Source: JAIOSM01 sp964565415
GTDB lineage: Bacteria > Desulfobacterota > Desulfobacteria > Desulfobacterales > Desulfobacteraceae
Direction of reading: 5' to 3'
Length of the DNA stretch: 64,000 nucleotides
NCBI GenBank assembly: GCA_964565415.1
Contig: CAZMEX010000001.1
Location: 62,001-126,000 of the forward strand
Shown here: one piece after another, positions 43,703 through 52,935 of the stretch
Layout: each line of letters starts with the position of its first letter
Numbering within the stretch: position 1 is the first letter of the stretch
Notes under the pieces: model-generated
What the model saw: only the letters and a program-made list of their open reading frames with translations
Database searches by the model: none
Told to the model about the DNA's origin: nothing
Position numbers and translations under genes: made by a program

Positions 43703-44440
43703 ATGAAAAAAAAATCTTTTCCACTTATCAGTTTTATCGATCAGGAAAATGGCTCTGCAATTATCATTGCAATGTTAGTACTGCTGGCATTGTCCATTAT
43801 TGGTATATCAACATTAACTACATCCCGGTTTGAAACCAATGTGGCAACCAACGACATATTAAGCAAAAAAGCCTTTTATTCTGCTGATGGCGGTATAGAA
43901 ATAGGTCGTGAGATGATTGAGCAAAACCTCTCCTGCCCAGGAGGGTTCCCCACTAATGCTACCGGGATAACTCCGATTAAAAAACATCTGCGTTTTGAAC
44001 AGAGGGAAAATTTTCTCCGTGTTACCGACCTTGATTTTGCCTATCAGACAACTTCAAATATGGACAGTAACAATAATGGAACAATTGAGCCGTCTGAGAC
44101 ACTGCCATCTGACAGCAATGCGGATCTGTGGTTTGGAGATAATATTAACACCCTTAGCAGTTATGATACTAATAATGATGGTGAAATTACAGCAGCAGGC
44201 GATAGTTTAAACCTCCCCCACACTGATGTTCTTGCATTTGGCGATACAGAACGCTCCACTGGAAATGCAATACTGATGCTGTCAGGCTATAAAGGTCCCG
44301 GGGATGCTGATGCTGCTGGCGGAGGACTGATAGTGTACCAAATCCACTCCAGGTATCAAAATCGTTCACGAAACAGCTTTTCTTATATCGAAGTAGATTA
44401 TCGGCATGTTATTGGACAGGAAGGAAACTGCATGTTTTAA
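43703..44440 (+). CDS. pilX: Type IV pilus assembly protein, PilX-like
   Basis: The 245-residue protein has an N-terminal PilX segment (GSAIIIAMLVLLALSIIGIS then TLTTSRFETNVATNDI) and the typical YSADGGIEIGREM. Two acidic loops, DSNNNGTIEPSE and DTNNDGEITAAGD, fit the EF-hand/dockerin calcium pattern. The C-terminal half ends in FSYIEVDYRHVIG. In Pseudomonas-type systems PilX works with PilV, PilW and PilY1 at the pilus tip. Confidence 0.87.
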   Translation: MKKKSFPLISFIDQENGSAIIIAMLVLLALSIIGISTLTTSRFETNVATNDILSKKAFYSADGGIEIGREMIEQNLSCPGGFPTNATGITPIKKHLRFEQRENFLRVTDLDFAYQTTSNMDSNNNGTIEPSETLPSDSNADLWFGDNINTLSSYDTNNDGEITAAGDSLNLPHTDVLAFGDTERSTGNAILMLSGYKGPGDADAAGGGLIVYQIHSRYQNRSRNSFSYIEVDYRHVIGQEGNCMF

Positions 44441-44513
44441 AGCAGGCTACAGTATATTCTTAGGTATAAAAATATATCATTTATTGTAAATTTAATTTTA
44501 CAGGAGTCACATA

Positions 44514-44636
44514 ATGGGAAATACACAACAGCGGGATCTTTTGGCTTTTTTTAAAAAAAATCCCCTGATTTTGATAAAAAAACCAGGCAGGGTTTGGTTA
44601 ATTATTCCAAGTAAAAAAGAGAGGTTGCAGCCATGA
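44514..44636 (+). CDS. 40-residue ORF coupled to pilY1
   Basis: AGGAG seven bases before the ATG gives a good ribosome site. The predicted peptide MGNTQQRDLLAFFKKNPLIL continues IKKPGRVWLIIPSKKERLQP and ends in TGA overlapping the pilY1 ATG (ATGA at 44633-44636). It is basic, with no signal peptide. It may be a real small protein, or a leader ORF that brings ribosomes to pilY1, whose own start lacks a strong ribosome site except GAGAGG within this ORF. I know no homologue. Confidence 0.55.
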   Translation: MGNTQQRDLLAFFKKNPLILIKKPGRVWLIIPSKKERLQP

Positions 44637-47600
44637 GAAAAAGTAATACTGGAAGAACAGAGTTGTTAAGATATATATTTTTTATCTTTTTTTTGGTGAT
44701 GGGAGTGTTGAGTTGTGGTATATCTGTCGGGGCTGCTGAACTTGAAGATTACAGCTCAATGCCACCTTTTCTTGCCACGGAACTTCCTCCCAATGTTATG
44801 GTTATGCTTGATAATTCAGGCAGTATGAAGGAAAAAATGTATGGTTCAAACAATAACTTTAACTCTACAGCAAGCTATTACGGGATGTTTGATGAGACCA
44901 AGACCTACATATATAATACAACCATTGAAGTAGATATTAATGGGTACAATGGTTTTCCCTACAGCATAGATGCCAATGGTGACTCCATTACTGACAGTAA
45001 TGATGTTGATGCACCAAAGGGTGCTTTTATTGAAAGCACTGGTACCTGCACACCAGGTCCGGGTACGAACTGCTGGAGCGGCAAGTTCCTCAACTGGCTT
45101 GTAACCCGAAAAATAGATGCAGCACGATGTGTACTGGTGGGAGGTAAGGTAGAAAGCCGTGCTGGATACGACTATACCGGCGATACCAATCTGGAGTGGA
45201 AGATTGTTGCCAACAACGAAGCTTTCGACCATTTTATTACTAATAAATCATCTGCATCAGGGCAGTTATACACCCCATTTCCCAATAACACAAAATTTAA
45301 GATTGCCAGCCCGGCAGACAATGGAAACGTTCGTACCAAGTATGATCCATATGCCAAGCTGTCTGCTGATATTAATCTTATTTACAATAGTACCGGAACT
45401 GTTATTGGTGAAGCAGGTATGAGAAAATTTAAACATAACTGGAAGGATAACAACTGGCTTACTGTTGACATGGTCCATAGTTATACAGACCCCGTGGTTG
45501 TAGCAGTTCCCCTTAGCTTTAATGGTCCGGATCCCTCGGTGGCAAGGATATCTGATGTGGATGCAGCTAGCAAGACATTTAAAGTGCGCATTGAGGAGTG
45601 GGAATACAAAGATGGTGGTCATACCAAGGAGAATTTGTCATACATTGTTCTGGAAAAGGGTCAACATACATTGCCCGGAGGAAAGATTATTATTGCTGGA
45701 AGTGCAAGTATAGGTGTTGCTTTTACAGAGATAGCACTTGGAACTACGTTGTCTTTAAAACCTGTTGTTATCAGCAGTGTTACAACAAATAATGATGATA
45801 TAACTGTGACAACCCGTCAAAAAGCTATTGATACGGATTCCTTTGAAGTACGCCTGCAGGAAGAAGAGAATCAAGACCAGGTACATTCTGATGAAACAGT
45901 CACCTATGTTGCTTTTGAGCAAGGAAACTACGGCAATAGTGGTGTGGTGCAGTTTGAGGTAGGAATAGAAACTGATGTCAATCAAGCCTGGAAAACAATC
46001 TCATTTACCGGAACTCACCCCTCTCCGCTATGTCTATCAGCCATGCAGACAACCAATGACCTGGACCCTGCAAGTTTGCGCTATAAAAAACTAGAATCAG
46101 GCAGTGTCGATGTAAAAGTTGAGGAAGAAAAATCAAAAGATAATGAAATACTACATAATAACGAAAATGTTGGCTATATTGTTATCTCCTTTAACACTTC
46201 ATTTAATCTTGCACTTGTGGTCAAAGAGGAGCCAGAAGGTCTGCTTCATGATGTTATTGATCAGGTGCGGCTGGGAATCAGCTTTTATAAATTTACAATG
46301 AACGATAGTGACAACGATATCTATCATGACGAAAAAGCTAACGGCGGAACTCTTCACCTCAATATTCCTAAAAATCCCTTTGTAAAAAAATTAGAAAATC
46401 AATCGGATTATCGTGAGATTAATACACCTATTAAATCATCTATCAATACAGTGGTTGATGCAGTGGAACACTATCCTCTGGTTTGGGGGACAACTCCCCT
46501 GGCTGAAAACTATTTTGAGGTTATCCGCTATTTTCAACAAGTTGCTCCCTATTATGATGCCAGTGCAGGAAATACTGGTAACACTGAAGTCAATTATCAG
46601 GTAAACAACACTTGGGATCCTTATTATTTTGCAGCTCCTTATAACCAAAAATTAAGTTGCGTTAACTCCAATATACTGGTTTTTACAGATGGTAAACCCT
46701 GGTTAGACGGCTACGTTCCAGAAAATTTACCTGGCTATAATTTTCATGATTTTGATGGTGATTCCAACTCTGGAGATTGCTATAGTGAGAGCACCCGTGC
46801 GTGTGAAAACAACCTCAACGACCTTGCTAAATGGGCCCATTGTGCTGATGGTGGAAATGGAACCACCTGTTCAGGAGACTTTAGAGATCTGCGTTCTGAC
46901 CTGGCTAATGAACAATATCTGACCACCTATACTGTTGCCTTTGGTAAGACAATAATACCACGAATTCTTCAGGATACAGCTGATTATGGTGGTGGCGTTG
47001 CCTATCTCGCTAAAAATGGCGAACAGTTGAAGACGAAATTGCGTAGTTTTTTTGACCAGATTCTTGGTCGTTCTTCTGGAACTGCAGCATCGGTTATCTC
47101 CAATACACGCGGTGGTGAAGGTGCAATTTATCAATCAGTTTTTTTCCCCAAGATAGCAAATTCCACTGTTAAGGTGAACTGGGTTGGACAAGTGCATGCC
47201 CTTCTGGTGGATTCCTATGGTAATATGCGAGAAAATACAAACCATGGTATACCTGCCAACACCAAGCTGGATCTAATTGAAGATTATTTTGTAGTATTTA
47301 ATGAAGATGGCACAGCTAAGCGCTATCTGGATGGAGATGGCAATCAGAGGTTAGAACTTGACATTACAACATGCCCCAAGATACCTCCTGCTGGAACACA
47401 ATGTTATGACAGTCTGGTGGATGTGGTAAGTCTTGATGACCTCAAATATCTATGGAACACCTCTAACTGGTTAAATGAAATCAGCGATACTGATGTGGAA
47501 ATCCAAAGACCAGACGTAGACTATATTTCGGATTCCGATAAAAGGCATATATTTACCTGGGTTGATGATAATAACAATTCCATTGTTAATTCAGGCGAAA

Positions 47601-49771
47601 CCAGACCCTTTGAAATTCTCTCCTCTACAACCCTGACGGAAACTCTTTTAAAGGACAGGAAGGAAATATATCCGTATTTACACCTTTTTCCATCGTTTAT
47701 AAATAGGCCAGGAGCAATTTCAAGTTTGTCCAATGCAGATTTGGTTGATTTTCTTGAAATACAAACACGGCGCCAGATCAACTATGTCCGTGGCTCTGAT
47801 TGCGCTTCAACACTCCTTAACGATTGCAACACACAGCAGTTGACCATTAGTGGTACTGCTGTTCCCGGTACAGCCATGCGTTCCCGCCAGTACGACTATG
47901 ATAATGATGGAGATCTTAATACATGGCGGCTGGGGGATATTGTCTATTCAACCCCAACACTGGTTGGACGTCCGGCTGAAAACCTGCATCTGCTTTACCG
48001 AGACTCAACCTATGCTTTATTTGCCTATAAATACAGACAAAGAAGACAGGTTATTTACGCTGGTGCCAACGATGGCATGGTACACGCTTTTAATGCAGGC
48101 TTTTACGATTTTTACAATAAACAGTTTTGCAAGTCCAGTGATTTTACCAAATGTGCTGATGCAACTAAACCAGATCTTGGAGCAGAATTATGGGCCTACG
48201 TACCAAATAATCTTTTACCCCATCTCTATTGGTTAACCGATCCATCTTATAATGAAACAAAACATATCTATTATGTAGATCAGCAGCCTAGAATATTTGA
48301 TGCCAAGATTTTTCAAGAAGAGACAGACTGTTCAACAATTTCAGATCCCAACTGTATTCATCCCAAAGGATGGGGTACTGTTATGGTTGTAGGCATGAAT
48401 CTTGGTGGCGGCTCCATTATTGCCGACATTGACAAAACCGATGGTAACTCTCCTACTGCCTCAGACCCTACCATGAAATCAGCATTTTTGATTTTTGATA
48501 TAACAAATCCGGAGAAGGCACCAACACTGCTGGCAGAATTGAAAATGCCAAAAATGGGCTTTGCAACCTGTCACCCAACTGTTCTTGCCATGAAAGATGG
48601 TAATGGTGATAAAGTGTTTGGAAATTATGCATCTGGTGAAAACAGGTGGTATCTGGCATTTGGTTCTGGTCCGGCTGCTGCAAATGGTGATCCCGGCACT
48701 GTTAATTCAATGAATGGGAATTACAACAATGAGATACTGGAGGATGTAAAAAGCCTTCAGCCCCATCAGTTTTATCTGCTTGATCTGGTTAAGCTTGCCC
48801 GTGACAATCAACTACGGACATTAGACAATACTGGGACACTCTTCTCAGGACTCACCTATTATACTGCAAATGACACTAATTCTTTTGTCAGCCACCCTGT
48901 GACTGTTGATTATGATCTTGATTATAACGGCGATGCAATCTATTTCGGAACAGTAAATGGTGTTGCCAGTCCGAATTGGGGTGGAAAACTCAGGAGGATT
49001 GTTACAAAAGATGATAATGATCCAGCTCACTGGATTGCTGATAGCGTTCTGATAGATGCTGGAAAGCCGATCACAGCATCACCTGTAATTGGAATGGATG
49101 ATAAGAAAAGAAACTGGGTATTTTTTGGTACTGGTCGCTATTTCAGTGCTGCTGATAAGGCTGATATGACCCGACAAAAGTTCTATGGTCTTAAGGAACC
49201 CATACAGTCTACTGGACCTGTGCCTAGACCTAAAGCCTGGACGGAACTGACTGACACAACATTAACAGATGTCACTGATTACAAAGTTTATACAGATGGT
49301 AGTGTGTTTATACCTGGGGCTGGTGGTTCGCCTGGTACTACCACCAATTTTAGTGGTTTACTTACTGATCAGCTAACTAAAGATGGCTGGTATCGTGATT
49401 TTACTGACCTTACAGGAGAGAGAAATTTAGGAAAGGCAGCACTCCTTGGTGCTCTGCTTTCATTCACAACCTTTACTCCAGAAGCTGATGTCTGTTCAAT
49501 TGGAGGCACAAGTGATCTTTGGGCACTTTATTATAAGACTGGTACTGCCCATTTTTCAGCGGTTCTTGGCAGTACAGTAGATAGTGGAAAACACCTGACT
49601 AATTCAAAAAAGGATCTTGGAAAAGGTTTAGCAACCACACCAAATATTCATATTGGACGGGAAGAAGGTTCAGCTGCTTTTGTTCAATCAAGTACAGGTG
49701 AAATTACCCGAATTCATCAAAAAAATCCAGAGAGTACAAAATCTGGTGTACAATCTTGGAAGCAGAACTAA
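44633..49771 (+). CDS. pilY1: PilY1-like pilus tip adhesin with inserted repeat domains
   Basis: The 1712-residue protein has an N-terminal hydrophobic segment (RYIFFIFFLVMGVLSCGISVGAA). It then has a von Willebrand-like beginning with the MIDAS sequence MLDNSGSM at about 58-65, and continues at VFTDGKPWLDG near 682. Between them, about 296-519, lie three related segments (FKVRIEEWEYKDGGH, FEVRLQEEENQDQVH, VDVKVEEEKSKDNEILH). The C-terminal half is the PilY1 beta-propeller (GANDGMVHAFNAGFYDF near 1142, RRIVTKDD, WVFFGTGRYF). DFDGDSNSGDC and DYDNDGDLNTW are candidate calcium sites. It should act in pilus extension, adhesion and surface sensing. The last 60 residues are Ser/Thr/Lys rich. Confidence 0.9.
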   Translation: MRKSNTGRTELLRYIFFIFFLVMGVLSCGISVGAAELEDYSSMPPFLATELPPNVMVMLDNSGSMKEKMYGSNNNFNSTASYYGMFDETKTYIYNTTIEVDINGYNGFPYSIDANGDSITDSNDVDAPKGAFIESTGTCTPGPGTNCWSGKFLNWLVTRKIDAARCVLVGGKVESRAGYDYTGDTNLEWKIVANNEAFDHFITNKSSASGQLYTPFPNNTKFKIASPADNGNVRTKYDPYAKLSADINLIYNSTGTVIGEAGMRKFKHNWKDNNWLTVDMVHSYTDPVVVAVPLSFNGPDPSVARISDVDAASKTFKVRIEEWEYKDGGHTKENLSYIVLEKGQHTLPGGKIIIAGSASIGVAFTEIALGTTLSLKPVVISSVTTNNDDITVTTRQKAIDTDSFEVRLQEEENQDQVHSDETVTYVAFEQGNYGNSGVVQFEVGIETDVNQAWKTISFTGTHPSPLCLSAMQTTNDLDPASLRYKKLESGSVDVKVEEEKSKDNEILHNNENVGYIVISFNTSFNLALVVKEEPEGLLHDVIDQVRLGISFYKFTMNDSDNDIYHDEKANGGTLHLNIPKNPFVKKLENQSDYREINTPIKSSINTVVDAVEHYPLVWGTTPLAENYFEVIRYFQQVAPYYDASAGNTGNTEVNYQVNNTWDPYYFAAPYNQKLSCVNSNILVFTDGKPWLDGYVPENLPGYNFHDFDGDSNSGDCYSESTRACENNLNDLAKWAHCADGGNGTTCSGDFRDLRSDLANEQYLTTYTVAFGKTIIPRILQDTADYGGGVAYLAKNGEQLKTKLRSFFDQILGRSSGTAASVISNTRGGEGAIYQSVFFPKIANSTVKVNWVGQVHALLVDSYGNMRENTNHGIPANTKLDLIEDYFVVFNEDGTAKRYLDGDGNQRLELDITTCPKIPPAGTQCYDSLVDVVSLDDLKYLWNTSNWLNEISDTDVEIQRPDVDYISDSDKRHIFTWVDDNNNSIVNSGETRPFEILSSTTLTETLLKDRKEIYPYLHLFPSFINRPGAISSLSNADLVDFLEIQTRRQINYVRGSDCASTLLNDCNTQQLTISGTAVPGTAMRSRQYDYDNDGDLNTWRLGDIVYSTPTLVGRPAENLHLLYRDSTYALFAYKYRQRRQVIYAGANDGMVHAFNAGFYDFYNKQFCKSSDFTKCADATKPDLGAELWAYVPNNLLPHLYWLTDPSYNETKHIYYVDQQPRIFDAKIFQEETDCSTISDPNCIHPKGWGTVMVVGMNLGGGSIIADIDKTDGNSPTASDPTMKSAFLIFDITNPEKAPTLLAELKMPKMGFATCHPTVLAMKDGNGDKVFGNYASGENRWYLAFGSGPAAANGDPGTVNSMNGNYNNEILEDVKSLQPHQFYLLDLVKLARDNQLRTLDNTGTLFSGLTYYTANDTNSFVSHPVTVDYDLDYNGDAIYFGTVNGVASPNWGGKLRRIVTKDDNDPAHWIADSVLIDAGKPITASPVIGMDDKKRNWVFFGTGRYFSAADKADMTRQKFYGLKEPIQSTGPVPRPKAWTELTDTTLTDVTDYKVYTDGSVFIPGAGGSPGTTTNFSGLLTDQLTKDGWYRDFTDLTGERNLGKAALLGALLSFTTFTPEADVCSIGGTSDLWALYYKTGTAHFSAVLGSTVDSGKHLTNSKKDLGKGLATTPNIHIGREEGSAAFVQSSTGEITRIHQKNPESTKSGVQSWKQN

Positions 49772-49805
49772 TATTATTAACGCTTGAAACTAAGTTTGTC
49801 TGATC

Positions 49806-49864
49806 AGCAACAGGTCCTTTGATATTCGATAATTATCGGATATTCAGGATCTGTTGCTTTTTTT
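49806..49864 (+). terminator. Intrinsic terminator after pilY1
   Basis: AGCAACAG (49806-49813) pairs with CTGTTGCT (49851-49858). Inner pairing of GATATTCGATAATTATCGGATATTC extends the stem, and seven T follow. It separates the pilin operon from pilS-pilR. Confidence 0.85.
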
Positions 49865-49966
49865 GCAGGGTCCACCCTATAAACGGCAGGCTTCCCAATA
49901 TCCAAACCAAATGATACTTGCATTTCATAGTTGCTATTAGTTAATTTCTTATATAGAACTAACTAT

Positions 49967-51502
49967 ATGTTGTTTAAGAGCTTAAAAATAAATATTATTA
50001 TTAATATCAGTATCCTGCTGATAGCAGGAATGTTGATAACAGATTTTACTATAACAAGTATTTCAAAAAATGAATTATTAGAAGCTGAGTTTTCAAAAGT
50101 TGAGTTGATTTTGTTTAATATTAAAAATAATCTTTCACAATTAGCTGGTGATTCAAGGAAAGAAGACTATATTAAAAAGTATTTAGATGCACTGATGGAA
50201 CAATCAGATATTGGTTTGATTTATTTTCTAAATAAAACTCAACCTCTTGTTTATAAGAGTCACAACATTACCTGGAATGCTAAAAATACGATCAAGCAAG
50301 AGCAAATAAAGGGTTATACCTTAAAAGCTATGGAGCAAAATAACCAGGTCCTTCATTTTTTTGGTAAAACCTGGGGAGTTTTCTGGGAAGATGATAAATA
50401 TCTTGCAATATCAAACCCTATTGGAAAAAACATTGGGCAGAATATGGGGATTAGTTTTGTAATTGCTTTGGATAATGTTTTTTTTACCTGTCGGGAGAAG
50501 CAAAAAGTAATCCTGTTTTATATACTGTTTAATACAGCTTTTTTAAGCTTTATTGCTTTTTTACGATTTTCAAAAATTATAATAAAGCCCATAGAAAAGC
50601 TTACAAAAATAGCAAAAGAGTATAATGGAGAAAATGACACTCTTTATATGCTTCACCCTGTTGAAAACGAGTTTGGAATTCTTTCAAGCTCATTAAATTC
50701 CATGATCGCAAGAATATCAGATGATAAACAAAAGCTTGAACAAAATATTGATGAGCTGAAAAAAGCCCAGACCGAAATGATCAGAGCTGAAAAAATGTCC
50801 TCCATCGGAAAACTATCAGCTGGTGTTGCCCATGAAATCGGGAATCCAATAGGTATTGTTCTTGGATATCTTGAATTATTAAAAGATAAAAACATTTCTG
50901 ATCAGGAAAGATATGACTTTTTAAATAGATCGGAAATAGAAATCCAGCGAATAGATAAGATTATAAAACAATTGTTAAATCTTTCCCGGAAATCCAAGAC
51001 TGAATATATGCCTAATTCAGTCCATGAAATTATCAAGGATACGATTAATATTCTGAAAATACAGCCTATTTTTTCAAATATTAATCTTAATTTAGAATTA
51101 AAGGCAGTTAATGATATTATAATATCAGACATGGATCAATTAAAGCAGGTGTTTATAAATCTTGTTTTAAATGCCGTGGATGCAATTTTGCTTAAGAACC
51201 ACGGGCAAGGTGTTATCACAATAAGAACTAATGTGCTAGAGGAAAAATATAATTCATTTTTGGAAATTAAAATTTGGGATAATGGTTTTGGTATTGCAAA
51301 GGACAAATTAGTTCAAATTTTCGATCCGTTTTTTACCACAAAGGAACCTGGCGCAGGGACTGGATTAGGGCTTTGGGTCTCTTACATGATTATTGATGAA
51401 ATAAATGGTAGTATCCAGGCAGATAGTGTTGAGGATGCAGGCACAACCTTTATTATTAAGCTGCCATTACAAAACAGACCAGTACATGAGAAGATAAAAT
51501 GA
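49967..51502 (+). CDS. PilS-like membrane sensor histidine kinase
   Basis: The 511-residue protein begins at the ATG 49967, which places a membrane helix (IIINISILLIAGMLITDF) at the N-terminus; an upstream TTG at 49931 would add 12 residues. An extracytoplasmic domain of about 130 residues is closed by a second helix (VILFYILFNTAFLSFIAFL), then a HAMP-like linker and coiled coil. The phosphoacceptor is in GVAHEIGNPIGIVLGYLELL, and the ATPase boxes are NLVLNAVDAI, DNGFGIAKDKL and GAGTGLGLWVSYMI. It lies directly before a sigma54 response regulator, with a 4-bp overlap, so it is that protein's kinase. Confidence 0.88.
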   Translation: MLFKSLKINIIINISILLIAGMLITDFTITSISKNELLEAEFSKVELILFNIKNNLSQLAGDSRKEDYIKKYLDALMEQSDIGLIYFLNKTQPLVYKSHNITWNAKNTIKQEQIKGYTLKAMEQNNQVLHFFGKTWGVFWEDDKYLAISNPIGKNIGQNMGISFVIALDNVFFTCREKQKVILFYILFNTAFLSFIAFLRFSKIIIKPIEKLTKIAKEYNGENDTLYMLHPVENEFGILSSSLNSMIARISDDKQKLEQNIDELKKAQTEMIRAEKMSSIGKLSAGVAHEIGNPIGIVLGYLELLKDKNISDQERYDFLNRSEIEIQRIDKIIKQLLNLSRKSKTEYMPNSVHEIIKDTINILKIQPIFSNINLNLELKAVNDIIISDMDQLKQVFINLVLNAVDAILLKNHGQGVITIRTNVLEEKYNSFLEIKIWDNGFGIAKDKLVQIFDPFFTTKEPGAGTGLGLWVSYMIIDEINGSIQADSVEDAGTTFIIKLPLQNRPVHEKIK

Positions 51503-52884
51503 ATAATATGAGTGTAAAACCAAAAACAATTTTAGTGATTGATGATGAAAAAAATATGTGTCATATGCTGCAGAATATACTTACAAATTCCGGGTATATT
51601 GTTGACACATCTTTTGACTCCAGTGAAGGATTAAATAAAATAAATAATTTTAAGTATGATTTTGTTCTGTGTGATTTAAAGATGCCTGGAATGGGTGGCA
51701 TTGAGATTTTAAAAAAAATAGAGGATAAGCTCTGTGAAACTATAGTCATTATGATGTCTGCCTATGGTACTATTGATACAGCAATTAAAGCCATAAAACT
51801 TGGAGCGTTTGATTTTATTTCAAAGCCGTTTAAGCCCGATGAAATTTTATTGGTTTTAGAAAAAGCTTTGGAAAAAATAGAACTGAAAAAGGAAAACACT
51901 CAATTAAAGCAGCAAATTTATGAAATTGAAGATAGATACGAGTTTAAAAATATTGTTGCAAAAAGCAAAGAGATGCAATCTATTTTTAAACTTTTAGATA
52001 AAATATCTGATTATGATACAACTGTATTGATTTCAGGTGAAAGTGGGACTGGAAAAGAGTTGATTGCAAAGGCTATATATTTTAGTTCCAATAGAAGTGA
52101 TCAATCATTGGTTGCAGTTAACTGCGGCTCTATTCCTGAGAATCTATTGGAAAGTGAGTTGTTTGGGTATAAAAAAGGTGCATTTACCGGTGCTGACAAA
52201 GATAAGAAGGGACTTTTTGAAAAGGCTGATAAAGGTATACTTTTTTTAGATGAAATAGGTGAGATGCCACTCTCTTTACAGGTGAAACTGCTCAGAGTAT
52301 TGCAGGAAAATGAAATCAGACCTGTTGGTGCTTCAGGTGTGAAAAAAATTAATGTTCGAATCATTGCTGCAACATCAAAGGATTTGCAGAGGGAAGTAGA
52401 GCTGGAAAATTTCAGAGAAGATTTGTTCTATCGTTTAAATGTAATGCCTGTAAAACTTCCAGCCTTGAAAAACAGACTTGAAGATATCCCTCTATTGTGT
52501 ACTTTTTTTATTAACAGATACAATGGGAAATTTAAGAAAGATGTACAAAAAGTATCTTCCAAAGGTTTAACAAAATTATTTGATTATCACTGGCCTGGAA
52601 ACATAAGAGAACTTGAAAACATAATTGAAAGGGCAATGATTTTGACAGAAGAGAGTGTGCTCTATCCTGATGTTTTACATATTGCATCAGGTATGACCCG
52701 GGAAGATGACCGCAGAGTTGATTATTCGGGTTTCTCACTGAAAGAAGCTAAAAAAAGTCTTGAAAAAAGAATGATTGCAAGGGCTTTGAAAAAAACAGGA
52801 GGAAACCGTACACAATCTTCAAAACTACTTGAAATCAGCCACCCGTCACTCCTTGCAAAAATGAAACAATATGGTTTAGTCTGA
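51499..52884 (+). CDS. Sigma54-dependent response regulator, PilR/NtrC type
   Basis: The 461-residue protein has a receiver domain (phosphoacceptor Asp in FVLCDLKMPGMGG). The AAA+ domain has Walker A GESGTGKELIAKAI near 175, the sigma54-contact motif GAFTGADKDKKG and Walker B GILFLDEIGEMPL, and ends in an arginine-finger region. The C-terminal Fis-type helix-turn-helix is KKTGGNRTQSSKLLEISHPS. It probably activates the pilin operon upstream through a sigma54 promoter; the candidate at 41915 fits. Its ATG overlaps the kinase stop. Confidence 0.92.
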   Translation: MNNMSVKPKTILVIDDEKNMCHMLQNILTNSGYIVDTSFDSSEGLNKINNFKYDFVLCDLKMPGMGGIEILKKIEDKLCETIVIMMSAYGTIDTAIKAIKLGAFDFISKPFKPDEILLVLEKALEKIELKKENTQLKQQIYEIEDRYEFKNIVAKSKEMQSIFKLLDKISDYDTTVLISGESGTGKELIAKAIYFSSNRSDQSLVAVNCGSIPENLLESELFGYKKGAFTGADKDKKGLFEKADKGILFLDEIGEMPLSLQVKLLRVLQENEIRPVGASGVKKINVRIIAATSKDLQREVELENFREDLFYRLNVMPVKLPALKNRLEDIPLLCTFFINRYNGKFKKDVQKVSSKGLTKLFDYHWPGNIRELENIIERAMILTEESVLYPDVLHIASGMTREDDRRVDYSGFSLKEAKKSLEKRMIARALKKTGGNRTQSSKLLEISHPSLLAKMKQYGLV

Positions 52885-52892
52885 TTGTTCAG

Positions 52893-52930
52893 CCCAATGA
52901 TTCACAATCTACCCAATGATTCACAATCTA
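52893..52930. repeat. Tandem duplication of a 19-bp unit
   Basis: CCCAATGATTCACAATCTA occurs twice, head to tail (52893-52911 and 52912-52930), in the short gap between the convergent pilR-like and ftsY genes. Around it, ATGGTTTAGTCT (end of pilR) is echoed by ATGGTTTAATCT (end of ftsY). Confidence 0.9.
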
Positions 52931-52935
52931 ATGGT

